This document shows, piece after piece, positions 45,073 through 53,731 of a stretch of DNA of 64,000 bases. The stretch lies in NCBI RefSeq assembly GCF_025770735.1, contig NZ_JAODPB010000001.1, forward strand, positions 992,001 through 1,056,000, in the 5' to 3' direction. The stretch is from Shouchella tritolerans (GTDB lineage Bacteria; Bacillota; Bacilli; Bacillales; Bacillaceae_D). The stretch's first letter is position 1. The number at the start of each line of letters is the position of its first letter. A model generated the notes under the pieces. The model searched no databases and was not told the origin of the DNA. It saw only the letters and a list, made by a program, of their open reading frames with translations. The translations under genes and the position numbers were made by a program.

Positions 45073-45182
45073 TAACAAACGATTACCTTCCTTGTAGTAA
45101 GCAAAGGTCTAACCGACTTTGTGGTAGCCACTTTGCCATAGCTGGAGAAAAGGGCATCATTGTCCTTTTTGTGAAAAAAGAT

Positions 45183-45295
45183 TTGACAACGCTTTCTCAA
45201 GAGACTACAATAACCAATAAGTTCATATCATATGATATAACTTGTAACATATGTTACCGTATTTAAACTAATAACATGAAGTGTAACATATGTAA
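45183..45295 (+). promoter_or_regulatory. Promoter, cre-like site and operators of the glucitol-type PTS operon
   Basis: TTGACA (45183-45188), a 17-base spacer and TACAAT (45206-45211) make a near-consensus sigma-A promoter. TTGACAACGCTTTCT (45183-45197) matches the CcpA cre consensus WTGNAARCGNWWWCA at 13 of 15 positions and overlaps the -35. Downstream lie a 14-base palindrome centred on TATCATATGATA (45225-45238), the perfect palindrome GTAACATATGTTAC (45244-45257) and a partial repeat GTAACATATGTAA (45283-45295). These are candidate sites for the SorC-type regulator encoded at the end of the operon. Confidence 0.75.
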
Positions 45296-45331
45296 AATGA
45301 TGATTCGTTCTAAAAACGAGGAGGAAGATGT

Positions 45332-46588
45332 ATGTCCATTTATCGGGAATTACAAGAGCGTGATAAACAACAACAGCCAATTAAAGTGGGAGTGATCGGT
45401 GCCGGTCAAATGGGATTCGGTTTAATTTCTCAAATCTCTCGAATTCCAGGAATGGTCGTTGGTGGGATTTGCGATGTCCATATTGAAAATGCAGAAAAAG
45501 CCCGTGATTTTTATCATTCTCAAGAAAATAGAAAAGTGGAGACTGTTGTTTCTTCTGATTACCGGGCAGTAATCCAATCAAATACAGTAGAGGTGGTCGT
45601 CGATGCAACAGGCGTCCCAGAAGTTGGTGCCAATATTGCCTTGGAGGCACTCCGTTCAAGAAAGCATCTTGTGCTACTGAATGTTGAAGTAGACATTACA
45701 ATCGGATCGTATATGCATAGCATGTTCGATGCGGCTGGCCTTGTTTATTCTGGTTCAGCAGGAGACGAGCCGGCAGCGATTGTAGAACTTTATGAATTCG
45801 CGAAAACAATGGGGTTAGAAGTAGTCGTAGCAGGAAAAGGTAAAAACAACCCACTTAAGCCAACAGCAAATCCTGACACATGTGCAGAGGAAGCTAAACA
45901 GAAACATATGAGCGCACATATGCTGGCAGCATTCCAGGATGGCACAAAGACAATGGCTGAGATGAATTTGTTGAGCAATGCGATTGGACTTGTGCCGGAT
46001 AAAGTCGGAATGCATGGAGTCGACGCTAACTTAGATAATGTCGCTAAGAAGCTAGATTTGAAAGAAAACGGTGGCGTCCTTGACTCACTTGGTGTTGTAG
46101 AATATGTAAACGGTTTAGCACCTGGGGTGTTTGTCATTGTCAAAAGTGAATTGGAACCTGTAGATGAAGAACTGCGCTACTTGTTAAAAGTCAACGCCAA
46201 CCATGGCCCCCATTACACTTTATACCGTCCGTACCATCTGGCAAGCCTAGAAACGCCAATTACGATTGCTAAGGCAGTGCTTCATCATGATACGTCGATT
46301 CATCCCCTTGGCGCACCGGTTTCTGAAACCGTAGCAGTTGCAAAACGTGCGATTCAGCCAGGTGAGAGACTAGATGGAATTGGCGGCTATAGCGTAAGAG
46401 GCATGTTGGAAACACATCAGGATATGAAGCAGAATGGCCATATTCCGATTGGCCTGATTAGTGGCAATGTCGTCGCCAAACGAGCCATTGAAGAAGGACA
46501 GTTTTTAACGATGGATGATGTCGAACTCGACACAATGACTACCGTTTGGAAACTCCGTGCATTGCAAGACCATTTATTTGCTGAATAA
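45332..46588 (+). CDS. NAD(P)-dependent dehydrogenase with C-terminal SAF domain (COG4091-like)
   Basis: This 418-residue protein has an N-terminal Rossmann fold ('VGVIGAGQMGFGLISQI', about 19-35; 'VEVVVDATGVPEVGANIALEAL' near 89-110), a homoserine-dehydrogenase-like middle, and a C-terminal SAF domain ('VAVAKRAIQPGERL' and 'NVVAKRAIEEGQFLTMDDVEL', about 336-349 and 386-406). SAF domains are known from sialic-acid synthases and altronate dehydratases. As first gene of a sugar-alcohol PTS operon it probably oxidises a polyol phosphate or its product. No biochemical substrate can be assigned from sequence. ATG follows GAGGAGGAAG. Confidence 0.8.
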   Translation: MSIYRELQERDKQQQPIKVGVIGAGQMGFGLISQISRIPGMVVGGICDVHIENAEKARDFYHSQENRKVETVVSSDYRAVIQSNTVEVVVDATGVPEVGANIALEALRSRKHLVLLNVEVDITIGSYMHSMFDAAGLVYSGSAGDEPAAIVELYEFAKTMGLEVVVAGKGKNNPLKPTANPDTCAEEAKQKHMSAHMLAAFQDGTKTMAEMNLLSNAIGLVPDKVGMHGVDANLDNVAKKLDLKENGGVLDSLGVVEYVNGLAPGVFVIVKSELEPVDEELRYLLKVNANHGPHYTLYRPYHLASLETPITIAKAVLHHDTSIHPLGAPVSETVAVAKRAIQPGERLDGIGGYSVRGMLETHQDMKQNGHIPIGLISGNVVAKRAIEEGQFLTMDDVELDTMTTVWKLRALQDHLFAE

Positions 46589-46604
46589 CAAGGAGAAGGT
46601 GGAT

Positions 46605-47024
46605 ATGAAGCTTGTACTAATTGCTTGCTGTCTGTTGCTCATTCAATCAGCGTTGACTGCCATCCAAGTTCGCTATTACCAAAAATCGATGAGAGCACTA
46701 GTCGGAAAATATAAAGGAGAAAAGGGATACCACCTCTTCTCAGGACAATCCCGCCGTCGAATCGGGCCTGGTTCTATCGTTCTCTTAGTAGTAGATGAGT
46801 CTTACATCATCCAAGAATGCCAGTGTATGCGAGGAGTAAGTATTCTGTCTACTTTTAAAGAGATGGAAGAATACGAAGGAATGCACTTGGGCGAGCTGTT
46901 GGACAGGCTTCACACTTCAGAAAAAAAACGCAAGTCGCCTGCATTGCAAACTGCCTTACAGGCGGCTGGCGAGCAAGCGCTTACGGCGATTTCAAAGATG
47001 AGGAGAACGACCTCGATTTCTTAA
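46605..47024 (+). CDS. gutM: Glucitol operon activator protein GutM
   Basis: This 139-residue protein has one N-terminal membrane helix, 'QVRYYQKSMRALVGKYKGEKGYHLFSG' (about 21-47) and 'GPGSIVLLVVDESYIIQECQCMRGVSIL', which match GutM/SrlM. GutM is known as an accessory activator of glucitol/sorbitol PTS operons. ATG 46605 follows AAGGAGAAGG. It is followed within 16 bases by the IIC gene. Confidence 0.85.
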   Translation: MKLVLIACCLLLIQSALTAIQVRYYQKSMRALVGKYKGEKGYHLFSGQSRRRIGPGSIVLLVVDESYIIQECQCMRGVSILSTFKEMEEYEGMHLGELLDRLHTSEKKRKSPALQTALQAAGEQALTAISKMRRTTSIS

Positions 47025-47039
47025 AAAGGAGTGAAAGAG

Positions 47040-47555
47040 ATGGACTGGATTGAATGGTTCGGCGAGCATTTTATCGGCATGTTTAATGCAGGTGGAGAAC
47101 AATTCATGAATCTCCTTACTGGCATTGTCCCAACGCTAGTCGTTTTACTAACCTTCACTTACGCACTAATTAAATTTATCGGAGAGGAACGGGTCACGAA
47201 AGCGATCCGTTTCACTTCAAAATACGCACTGCTACGTTACACCGTTATGCCAATCCTATCGATTCTACTGCTTACGAATCCAATGGCTTACACATTTGGG
47301 CGTTTTGTCGAAGAGCGCCAAAAACCTGCTTTCTTTGATTCGCTCGTGTCATTTTTGCATCCGGTTACAGCCTTGTTTCCATACGCAAACGCTGGGGAGC
47401 TATTTGTCTATCTCGGCATAGCAAATGGATTGACACAAGCAGGTTACTCGACGTCGGAGTTAGCAGTGCGGTTTTTCCTGGTCGGTATTCTGGTTATGCT
47501 GATCAGAGGGTTACTGACGGAGCAAATCACAAAATACCTGATGAAGAGAATGTGA
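47040..47555 (+). CDS. PTS glucitol/sorbitol-type EIIC component
   Basis: This 171-residue membrane protein opens '[23 protein letters not shown]' and contains '[27 protein letters not shown]', as in GutA/SrlA (EIIC-Gut). It forms part of the membrane channel with the EIIBC protein. ATG 47040 is placed eight bases after AAGGAG; a GTG at 47031 is the alternative. The exact sugar alcohol is not shown by sequence. Confidence 0.9.
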   Translation: MDWIEWFGEHFIGMFNAGGEQFMNLLTGIVPTLVVLLTFTYALIKFIGEERVTKAIRFTSKYALLRYTVMPILSILLLTNPMAYTFGRFVEERQKPAFFDSLVSFLHPVTALFPYANAGELFVYLGIANGLTQAGYSTSELAVRFFLVGILVMLIRGLLTEQITKYLMKRM

Positions 47556-47571
47556 CAGGAGGGAAACCGGC

Positions 47572-48585
47572 ATGGCATATAAAGCAGTATTTATCAGCAA
47601 AGGTTCAGGCGGGTGGGGGACTGGCCTCCGCATTGAACCGAAAGGGAAAAAGACGAAAGTCGTGTCGATCACAGGCGGGGGAATTCACCCTGTCGCCCAA
47701 CGCATTGCTGAATTGACTGGGGCGGAAGCAGTCGATGGCTTCAAACATTCAGTCCCAGAAGATGAAATGATGTGTGTCGTGATTGATTGCGGCGGAACGG
47801 CCAGAATTGGACTATACCCAATGAAACGAATTCCTACAGTTGATATTCTCGCTTCTTCTCCATCAGGCCCATTGGCAAAACATATCAAAGAAGACATTTT
47901 CGTCTCTGGTGTTACACCGAAAGAAGTGTCATTGGCAGAAGCAACAGAGGAGAAGACCGATTCAGCCCCTGCAGAGGAAGAAAGTCGTTTCAACCCAGCA
48001 AATAAAGAAGAATTTAAGGAAGAGTACGAAAAAGTCAAAAATGAACATCGTTCTCAAAATGATAACTGGCTCATGCGATTTTCAAAAGGAATCGGAAAAG
48101 TCACTGGTGTATTCTATCAGGCCGGACGTGATTCGATTGAAATGCTTATTAAAAATATCATCCCATTCATGGCTTTTGTAAGCATGCTGATCGGCATTAT
48201 CAATTACACGGGAATCGGCGATTTGATTGCGAATACAATGTCGCCGCTTGCTAGCTCCATTTGGGGATTGATCATCATTGTTATGATCTGCACACTGCCA
48301 TTTTTATCGCCAGTGCTTGGCCCAGGAGCCGTCATTGCCCAAGTAATCGGTGTCTTGATCGGTAGCCAAATTGCGCTTGGGAATATTCCGCCGCAATTTG
48401 CGTTACCAGCATTATTTGCGATTAACGGCCAAGTGGGAGCCGATTTCGTACCAGTTGGGTTATCATTAGGGGAAGCGAAGCCAGAAACAGTACAGTATGG
48501 CGTACCTGCCGTCCTGTATAGCCGCTTGATTACAGGCGTGTTGGCTGTTGTCATTGCCTATGTGGCTAGTTTTGGTATGTATTAA
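47572..48585 (+). CDS. PTS glucitol/sorbitol-type EIIBC component
   Basis: This 337-residue protein has an N-terminal EIIB domain ([20 protein letters not shown] and '[19 protein letters not shown]', with the phosphorylated Cys at about residue 73), a linker and a C-terminal EIIC2 membrane domain ('[53 protein letters not shown]', about 257-309). This is the GutE/SrlE layout. It receives phosphate from EIIA and phosphorylates the incoming polyol. Confidence 0.92.
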   Translation: MAYKAVFISKGSGGWGTGLRIEPKGKKTKVVSITGGGIHPVAQRIAELTGAEAVDGFKHSVPEDEMMCVVIDCGGTARIGLYPMKRIPTVDILASSPSGPLAKHIKEDIFVSGVTPKEVSLAEATEEKTDSAPAEEESRFNPANKEEFKEEYEKVKNEHRSQNDNWLMRFSKGIGKVTGVFYQAGRDSIEMLIKNIIPFMAFVSMLIGIINYTGIGDLIANTMSPLASSIWGLIIIVMICTLPFLSPVLGPGAVIAQVIGVLIGSQIALGNIPPQFALPALFAINGQVGADFVPVGLSLGEAKPETVQYGVPAVLYSRLITGVLAVVIAYVASFGMY

Positions 48586-48597
48586 GGAGGAAAAAGA

Positions 48598-48954
48598 ATG
48601 TATCAAACAATCGTAAAAGAAATTGGACAGATGGCACCATCTTTTGCAGACGACAAAATCGTGATTCTTTTTGGGATGGAAGCGCCAGCAGAACTTAGGG
48701 AAATTTCATTCCTCCATGAAGTAGACGGGGAATTTGAAGGCAATCCCATTAAAGAAGGCGGTACACTTATTATTGATGAACAGGAATTTGTGATCGAAAA
48801 AGTCGGTTCGGCTGCAAATGAAAATTTGCGGACATTGGGCCACATCTCGATTTACTTTACAGAACCGCAAGAAGAGGTATTGCCTGGTGCTGTGTTTGCC
48901 AGTCCACATACATTTCCTGTTATAGAAAAGGGTAGCAAAATCACATTTAAGTAG
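48598..48954 (+). CDS. PTS glucitol/sorbitol-type EIIA component
   Basis: This 118-residue protein matches EIIA-Gut (SrlB): 'KIVILFGMEAPAELREISFLHE' (about 19-40) and 'NLRTLGHISIYFTE' with the likely active His near residue 81. It carries phosphate from HPr to the EIIB domain. It follows the EIIBC gene by 12 bases with an AAGGAGGA site. Confidence 0.9.
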   Translation: MYQTIVKEIGQMAPSFADDKIVILFGMEAPAELREISFLHEVDGEFEGNPIKEGGTLIIDEQEFVIEKVGSAANENLRTLGHISIYFTEPQEEVLPGAVFASPHTFPVIEKGSKITFK

Positions 48955-49007
48955 TACAATAATAGTTGGAAATCTTGTTATGTAAAACCACAGGATAGGG
49001 TGGTCAA

Positions 49008-49946
49008 ATGTCACTTTTGGGAGATCGAAGACTTTTAGTGAAAATCGCCCAAATGTATTACGAGGAAGGGGCGACACAATCGGAAATTGCCCAGGCCATT
49101 GGTGTAAGTCGGCCGCTTATTTCAAAGTATTTAGCAAAAGCAAGGGAGTTGGGTGTGGTAGAGATTATCATTCATGATCACGACACACATCCATTTACCG
49201 GATTGGAATCGAAAGTAGAGAAACGCTATGGATTACGGGAAGTTGTTTGTGTAGAATCCAATGAAAATGATGCTTCTAAAGCGCGGATGGGACAAGCGGC
49301 AAGCCATTATTTGTTGCGGATGATTCGCGATGGCCAGACGATTGGCATTAGCTCTGGGACAACTTTGTATGAAGTGGCGATGGCATTGTCATCTAGCCAG
49401 CACTTTCCAAACCTGCAATTCATCCCTCTTGTCGGTGGAATGGGCGATGAAAGACTCGACATTCATGCCAACCAAATTGTTGCCAAATTGGCTGATGTCC
49501 TTAAAGCGAAGTGCAAGTTGTTGCATGCTCCCGTATTAGTCGATTCAAAGGAAGCAAAGGAGATCATTGTCAATCAGTCTTCGATTAGAGAGATTTTTGA
49601 GATTGGCGCAAAAGCGGATATTGCCTTGGTCGGCATAGGGGGGACACCAGAGCACTCAACAATGGTAAAGTCTTATCTCCAGCAGACAAAAGGCGTAATC
49701 GAGTATGAGAACATCGTAGGCGACATTTGCTACAATTTCATTGGAGAAGATGGTTGTACGATTGATAATGATTGGAATTCCAGAGTCATTTCGATGGATT
49801 TAGACCATGTAAAACAAATTCCTCTCGTGATTGGTGTAGCAAGTGGGAAGGAAAAGGTCAAAGCGATTAAAGCAGCACTTGTTGCAAAGTTGATACACGT
49901 GCTTATAACGGATGATGGGACGGCGCGGATGTTATTGGATAGTTGA
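49008..49946 (+). CDS. SorC/DeoR-family sugar-binding transcriptional regulator
   Basis: This 312-residue protein has an N-terminal helix-turn-helix ('QMYYEEGATQSEIAQAIGVSRPLISKYLAKARELGVV', about 14-50) and a sugar-phosphate-binding SorC domain with 'GISSGTTLYEVAMAL' (about 110-124) and 'VGIGGTPEHSTMV'. It is the last gene of the PTS operon and most likely controls the palindromes at 45225-45295, with a polyol phosphate as inducer. Confidence 0.92.
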   Translation: MSLLGDRRLLVKIAQMYYEEGATQSEIAQAIGVSRPLISKYLAKARELGVVEIIIHDHDTHPFTGLESKVEKRYGLREVVCVESNENDASKARMGQAASHYLLRMIRDGQTIGISSGTTLYEVAMALSSSQHFPNLQFIPLVGGMGDERLDIHANQIVAKLADVLKAKCKLLHAPVLVDSKEAKEIIVNQSSIREIFEIGAKADIALVGIGGTPEHSTMVKSYLQQTKGVIEYENIVGDICYNFIGEDGCTIDNDWNSRVISMDLDHVKQIPLVIGVASGKEKVKAIKAALVAKLIHVLITDDGTARMLLDS

Positions 49947-49953
49947 AAAGGAG

Positions 49954-49990
49954 AAGGCTATTGAGAAAACGAATCTCAACAGCCTTTTTT
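49954..49990 (+). terminator. Terminator of the PTS operon
   Basis: AAGGCTATTGAGA (49954-49966) pairs with TCTCAACAGCCTT (49974-49986) with one internal mismatch, followed by six Ts. Confidence 0.9.
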
Positions 49991-50085
49991 TGGTTTTCTG
50001 CCGATGTTCGGCTACGATGAGATTTGCCTACATTTGAGCAAACAGAGACATACCTGTTTTTGCAAACTGGCCGTGAGAGCTGGAC

Positions 50086-50976
50086 TTAGCGAGAAATGCC
50101 GTGTTCAAACGATTTATTAATCGTTTTACGGGTACAAAAGTAGAGAACGAAGTTGATGCTCCCTAGAACGATAAAGCCAGCAACACCGGTAATCCCGTTG
50201 ATTAGTTCGGGGTTTCCGCCTGCGACAAGAATGAGACCAATCCCAGCTGTCGCATTCATGACACCATGAAAGAAAGCGGCGGGGTAGATCGTTTTTGCTT
50301 TTATCGTTATAAAGCATAAAAGCGGCGACAACAGCATGCAAAAAACAGTCATCATCAAAATACCAAATAAAGGCGTACTTGGGTAATTGTGTCCTGCCAG
50401 CGTTAGTGGAGCATGCCATGGCCCCCACAGCAAGCCAATCGCAAAAGACGCTTTCCAGAAGCCAAGGCTTTTTAATTCAGTCAATAACAAGCCGCGCCAA
50501 GCTGCTTCTTCACCAAAAGCAAAGGCCGCATTGAGCGTGACACCGGCAAGCAAGGCGTTGATTGCCATCATCCATAGTGGATGAAAAGGCAACGCTTCAA
50601 AAGCAGCTTCAGTTGCATTCCTCGTATTCTCATCCATTGCGGAGTAATAGGCTTCCATCGTTAAGGAAAGGCTAGTTCCTGGGAAAACTAATGCGACTAA
50701 AAGTGTTGCTGAAACAAGGAAGAATGGTAGAAAGGCGGCGAGAACCCACCAAAGAGAAAAGCGCCCTTTTAATAGCAAAGCAGGTGCGAGCGGCTGTTTG
50801 AAGACCGCTTTTTGCGTTATCACGGCACTGGCAAACGGGAAAAGCATATACACCATCGCGAATAATTGAAAGGCTAGAGGATTTCTGTAGGCACCGCTCA
50901 GCAAAAATACCGCCCCTGTACCAAAGCTGATACCAAAAAGAATACAAACAAACACAATGAGTTTCTTTTTATCCAT
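50086..50976 (-). CDS. CPBP-family intramembrane metalloprotease
   Basis: This 296-residue membrane protein has the CAAX/CPBP motif EEAAWRGLLLTEL (about 158-170), with the catalytic Glu pair and Arg, a second motif 'GLLWGPWHAPL' (about 182-192) carrying the conserved His, and a later 'FFHGVMNA' His. Family members cleave membrane proteins or peptides and include bacteriocin self-immunity proteins. It is divergent from copA with no functional link seen. Confidence 0.88.
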   Translation of the reverse strand: MDKKKLIVFVCILFGISFGTGAVFLLSGAYRNPLAFQLFAMVYMLFPFASAVITQKAVFKQPLAPALLLKGRFSLWWVLAAFLPFFLVSATLLVALVFPGTSLSLTMEAYYSAMDENTRNATEAAFEALPFHPLWMMAINALLAGVTLNAAFAFGEEAAWRGLLLTELKSLGFWKASFAIGLLWGPWHAPLTLAGHNYPSTPLFGILMMTVFCMLLSPLLCFITIKAKTIYPAAFFHGVMNATAGIGLILVAGGNPELINGITGVAGFIVLGSINFVLYFCTRKTINKSFEHGISR

Positions 50977-51043
50977 GGGCTTTCACGTCCTCGTTTTTTC
51001 TATATGTACGTAGAGAAGATAGAAAGGATTCATTTCTCTTGAT

Positions 51044-51060
51044 ATACCCCTATAGGGTAT
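51044..51060 (+). promoter_or_regulatory. CsoR-like copper operator upstream of copA
   Basis: ATACCC-CTATA-GGGTAT is an inverted repeat of the type TACCC/GGGTA known for CsoR repressors of copper efflux genes, 47 bases before the copA start. No csoR gene is in the window, so the regulator would act in trans. Confidence 0.75.
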
Positions 51061-51107
51061 GTTATGGTTTAAGCAGATACTTCATTTTAGCCGAGAAGGT
51101 GAAATAG

Positions 51108-53537
51108 ATGAGTGAGAAAAAAGCAGCGCTCTCGATTACCGGAATGACGTGTGCCGCCTGTGCAACGAGAATTGAAAAAGGGCTTAACAAGATCGAAGGT
51201 GTCTCACAGGCGACGGTTAATTTAGCGAATGAGAAAGCGACCATTATCTATGACAGCAACAAAACCGAGCCGAACGTTTTTGCTGAGAAAATCGACAAGC
51301 TTGGCTATGGCGTACGTCTTGAAAAAGCGATCTTTAATGTAAAAGGAATGACTTGTGCTGCTTGTGCAACGAGAATCGAAAAACGACTCAAAAAAATGAC
51401 TGGTGTCACAGAAGCAAACGTAAATTTAGCGATAGAGCGGGCAACGGTTGTCTACAATGAGGCAGAAACAAACGAACAGGAAATGATTCGCGTTGTTGAC
51501 AAGCTTGGCTACCAGCTTGAACACGAAGCGGCTAGTAACGGGAACGCCAAAGAAGAAGAAAGCCAGAAGCGTTTCGGATTGTTTCTTTTTTCAGCCATCT
51601 TGTCACTGCCACTTCTTTGGACGATGGTGACCCATTTTGAATTTACATCGTTTTTGTATGTACCTGATATGTTCATGAATCCATGGGTGCAACTGGCACT
51701 GGCGACGCCGGTACAACTAATTGTTGGCGCGCCTTTTTACAAAGGTGCCTACAAGGCATTGGCAAACAAAAGCGCCAATATGGACGTCCTTGTTGCCCTT
51801 GGGACGACAGTTGCCTATGTTTACAGCATTTTTCTTGGCTGGGAATGGTACCAGAGCGGCCAAGTTGGCATGCCTGAATTGTACTTTGAAGCGGCAGCTG
51901 TCATTCTTACATTAATTGTGTTGGGCAAATGGTTTGAAGCAAGAGCCAAAGGAAGAACAAGCAAAGCCATTTCTACTTTATTAGGATTGCAGGCGAAAAC
52001 GGCTCGAGTGATCCGTAATGGCAGTGAAGTCGAGTTGCCGATTGAAGAAGTAAAGGCAGGCGATGAACTTGTCATTCGACCGGGAGAAAAAATTCCGGTC
52101 GACGGTTACGTAAAAAGCGGTGCCTCTTCCGTCGATGAATCGATGATTACAGGAGAAGCGCTCCCAGTCAGCAAGGGAGCAGATGATCCGCTAATCGGAG
52201 CAACGCTGAACAAGCAAGGGTCGCTGCGGATGATTGCTACAAAAGTCGGCAAGGATACAGCACTTGCGCAAATTGTCAAAGTGGTCGAAGAGGCGCAAGG
52301 GTCGAAAGCGGATATTCAACGTATCGCTGATAAGGTGTCTGGCGTTTTTGTGCCTGTTGTCGTTCTCCTAGCGGCAGCCACTTTTCTGATTTGGTATGTA
52401 CTCATTGATCCAGGCAATATTCGAGCAGCGATTGTTCCATTTATCACGATTTTGGTCATTGCCTGCCCATGTGCGTTAGGTTTGGCGACGCCGACTTCCA
52501 TTATGGCTGGATCTGGCCGAGCGGCTGAACTAGGGCTGTTGTTTAGAGGCGGCGAACATTTGGAAAATACACGATCGCTTACAACGGTTGTCCTCGACAA
52601 AACCGGCACTGTGACGAGAGGGACACCGCAATTAACGGACATTGTGCCTGCAGAAGGAATCGACGAAAACGAGCTACTTGCTGTAGTGGCAAGTGCTGAA
52701 TTTGAATCGGAACATCCATTAGCGAATGCCATCGTGCAAGGTGCTGCTGACCGTGCCGTTTCCTTAAAGAAGGCTGAGGCGTTTGAAGCATTAACTGGCT
52801 ATGGTATTCGCGCAAAAGTGGACGGCGTTGTTATTCATATTGGTACACGAAAGCTGATGGAACAGGCAACAATCGATTACACGGCGTTAGAAGAGCGTAT
52901 GGAAGAACTGGAGCAGCAAGGGAAAACGGCGATGTTGGTAGGCATCGATACAAACATTGCTGGATTGGTTGCAGTAGCCGATACAGTGAAGGAAACCTCT
53001 AAGGAAGCGGTGGAACGCCTCCATGAACTTGGACTTGAAGTGATTATGCTTACTGGCGATAATGAGCGAACGGCAAAAGCGATTGCATATGAAGTGGGGA
53101 TCAACCATGTGATAGCCGGTGTGTTGCCAGAGGAGAAAAGCGATGAAGTGAAACGTCTTCAAGCAGAAGGCAAACGAGTAGCAATGGTGGGCGACGGCAT
53201 TAACGATGCCCCTGCTCTTGCGGTAGCAGATGTAGGGATGGCGATGGGAACGGGCGCTGATGTGGCGATTGAAACAGCCGATGTCACGTTAATGCGTGGC
53301 GATATAAACAGCGTCGCTGACGCGTTTCTCATGAGCAAAAAAACGATGCGCAACATTAAACAAAATTTGTTTTTCGCCTTTTTTTACAATTCGGCGGCGA
53401 TACCAATTGCAGCGGCTGGACTCCTCGCCCCATGGGTAGCAGGAGCAGCGATGGCCTTTTCTTCTGTATCCGTTGTCGCAAATGCCCTGCGGTTGCAACG
53501 GATCCGTATGCCTCAGAGAGGAGCTGCCAGTAAATGA
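51108..53537 (+). CDS. copA: Copper-translocating P1B-type ATPase
   Basis: This 809-residue pump has two N-terminal heavy-metal domains, each with GMTCAAC (about 12-18 and 80-86), the CPC metal site in '[11 protein letters not shown]' (about 451-461), phosphorylation motif DKTGT (about 497-501), the SEHPLA motif of P1B ATPases, and GDGIND near 701-706. It exports Cu(I) from the cytoplasm. The ATG follows GAAGGTG. Its stop overlaps the start of a 42-codon gene. Confidence 0.96.
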   Translation: MSEKKAALSITGMTCAACATRIEKGLNKIEGVSQATVNLANEKATIIYDSNKTEPNVFAEKIDKLGYGVRLEKAIFNVKGMTCAACATRIEKRLKKMTGVTEANVNLAIERATVVYNEAETNEQEMIRVVDKLGYQLEHEAASNGNAKEEESQKRFGLFLFSAILSLPLLWTMVTHFEFTSFLYVPDMFMNPWVQLALATPVQLIVGAPFYKGAYKALANKSANMDVLVALGTTVAYVYSIFLGWEWYQSGQVGMPELYFEAAAVILTLIVLGKWFEARAKGRTSKAISTLLGLQAKTARVIRNGSEVELPIEEVKAGDELVIRPGEKIPVDGYVKSGASSVDESMITGEALPVSKGADDPLIGATLNKQGSLRMIATKVGKDTALAQIVKVVEEAQGSKADIQRIADKVSGVFVPVVVLLAAATFLIWYVLIDPGNIRAAIVPFITILVIACPCALGLATPTSIMAGSGRAAELGLLFRGGEHLENTRSLTTVVLDKTGTVTRGTPQLTDIVPAEGIDENELLAVVASAEFESEHPLANAIVQGAADRAVSLKKAEAFEALTGYGIRAKVDGVVIHIGTRKLMEQATIDYTALEERMEELEQQGKTAMLVGIDTNIAGLVAVADTVKETSKEAVERLHELGLEVIMLTGDNERTAKAIAYEVGINHVIAGVLPEEKSDEVKRLQAEGKRVAMVGDGINDAPALAVADVGMAMGTGADVAIETADVTLMRGDINSVADAFLMSKKTMRNIKQNLFFAFFYNSAAIPIAAAGLLAPWVAGAAMAFSSVSVVANALRLQRIRMPQRGAASK

Positions 53538-53662
53538 CGATTAAACGCTGGGTACTAGCGGCTATCTGCTACATGATTCTTGTCGTGTCAGGCTACGGTT
53601 TGCTAACTGGAACCAATCCGTTCGAAAGCACGGACATTCATGAGAGCGAGCCTCACGAGTGA
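53534..53662 (+). CDS. Small single-pass membrane protein coupled to copA
   Basis: An ATG overlapping the copA stop (ATGA) opens 42 codons. The product has a basic start (MTIKRW), one hydrophobic helix ([18 protein letters not shown], about 7-24) and an acidic tail with two His near the end (DIHESEPHE). The overlap and the terminator just after it argue that it is a real, translationally coupled gene. The topology would place the His/Glu-rich tail outside; a copper-related accessory role is only an inference. Confidence 0.65.
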   Translation: MTIKRWVLAAICYMILVVSGYGLLTGTNPFESTDIHESEPHE

Positions 53663-53679
53663 GAAATTGGATTAAAAAA

Positions 53680-53717
53680 CCTCAAGCCCCTGGCAATTGC
53701 CAGGGGCTTGAGGTTTT
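53680..53717. terminator. Strong bidirectional terminator
   Basis: A perfect 34-base palindrome (53680-53713, arm CCTCAAGCCCCTGGCAA) is flanked by AAAAAA and TTTT. It serves copA on the plus strand and the convergent ABC permease gene on the minus strand. Confidence 0.95.
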
Positions 53718-53731
53718 CGACTGTGTAAGTT

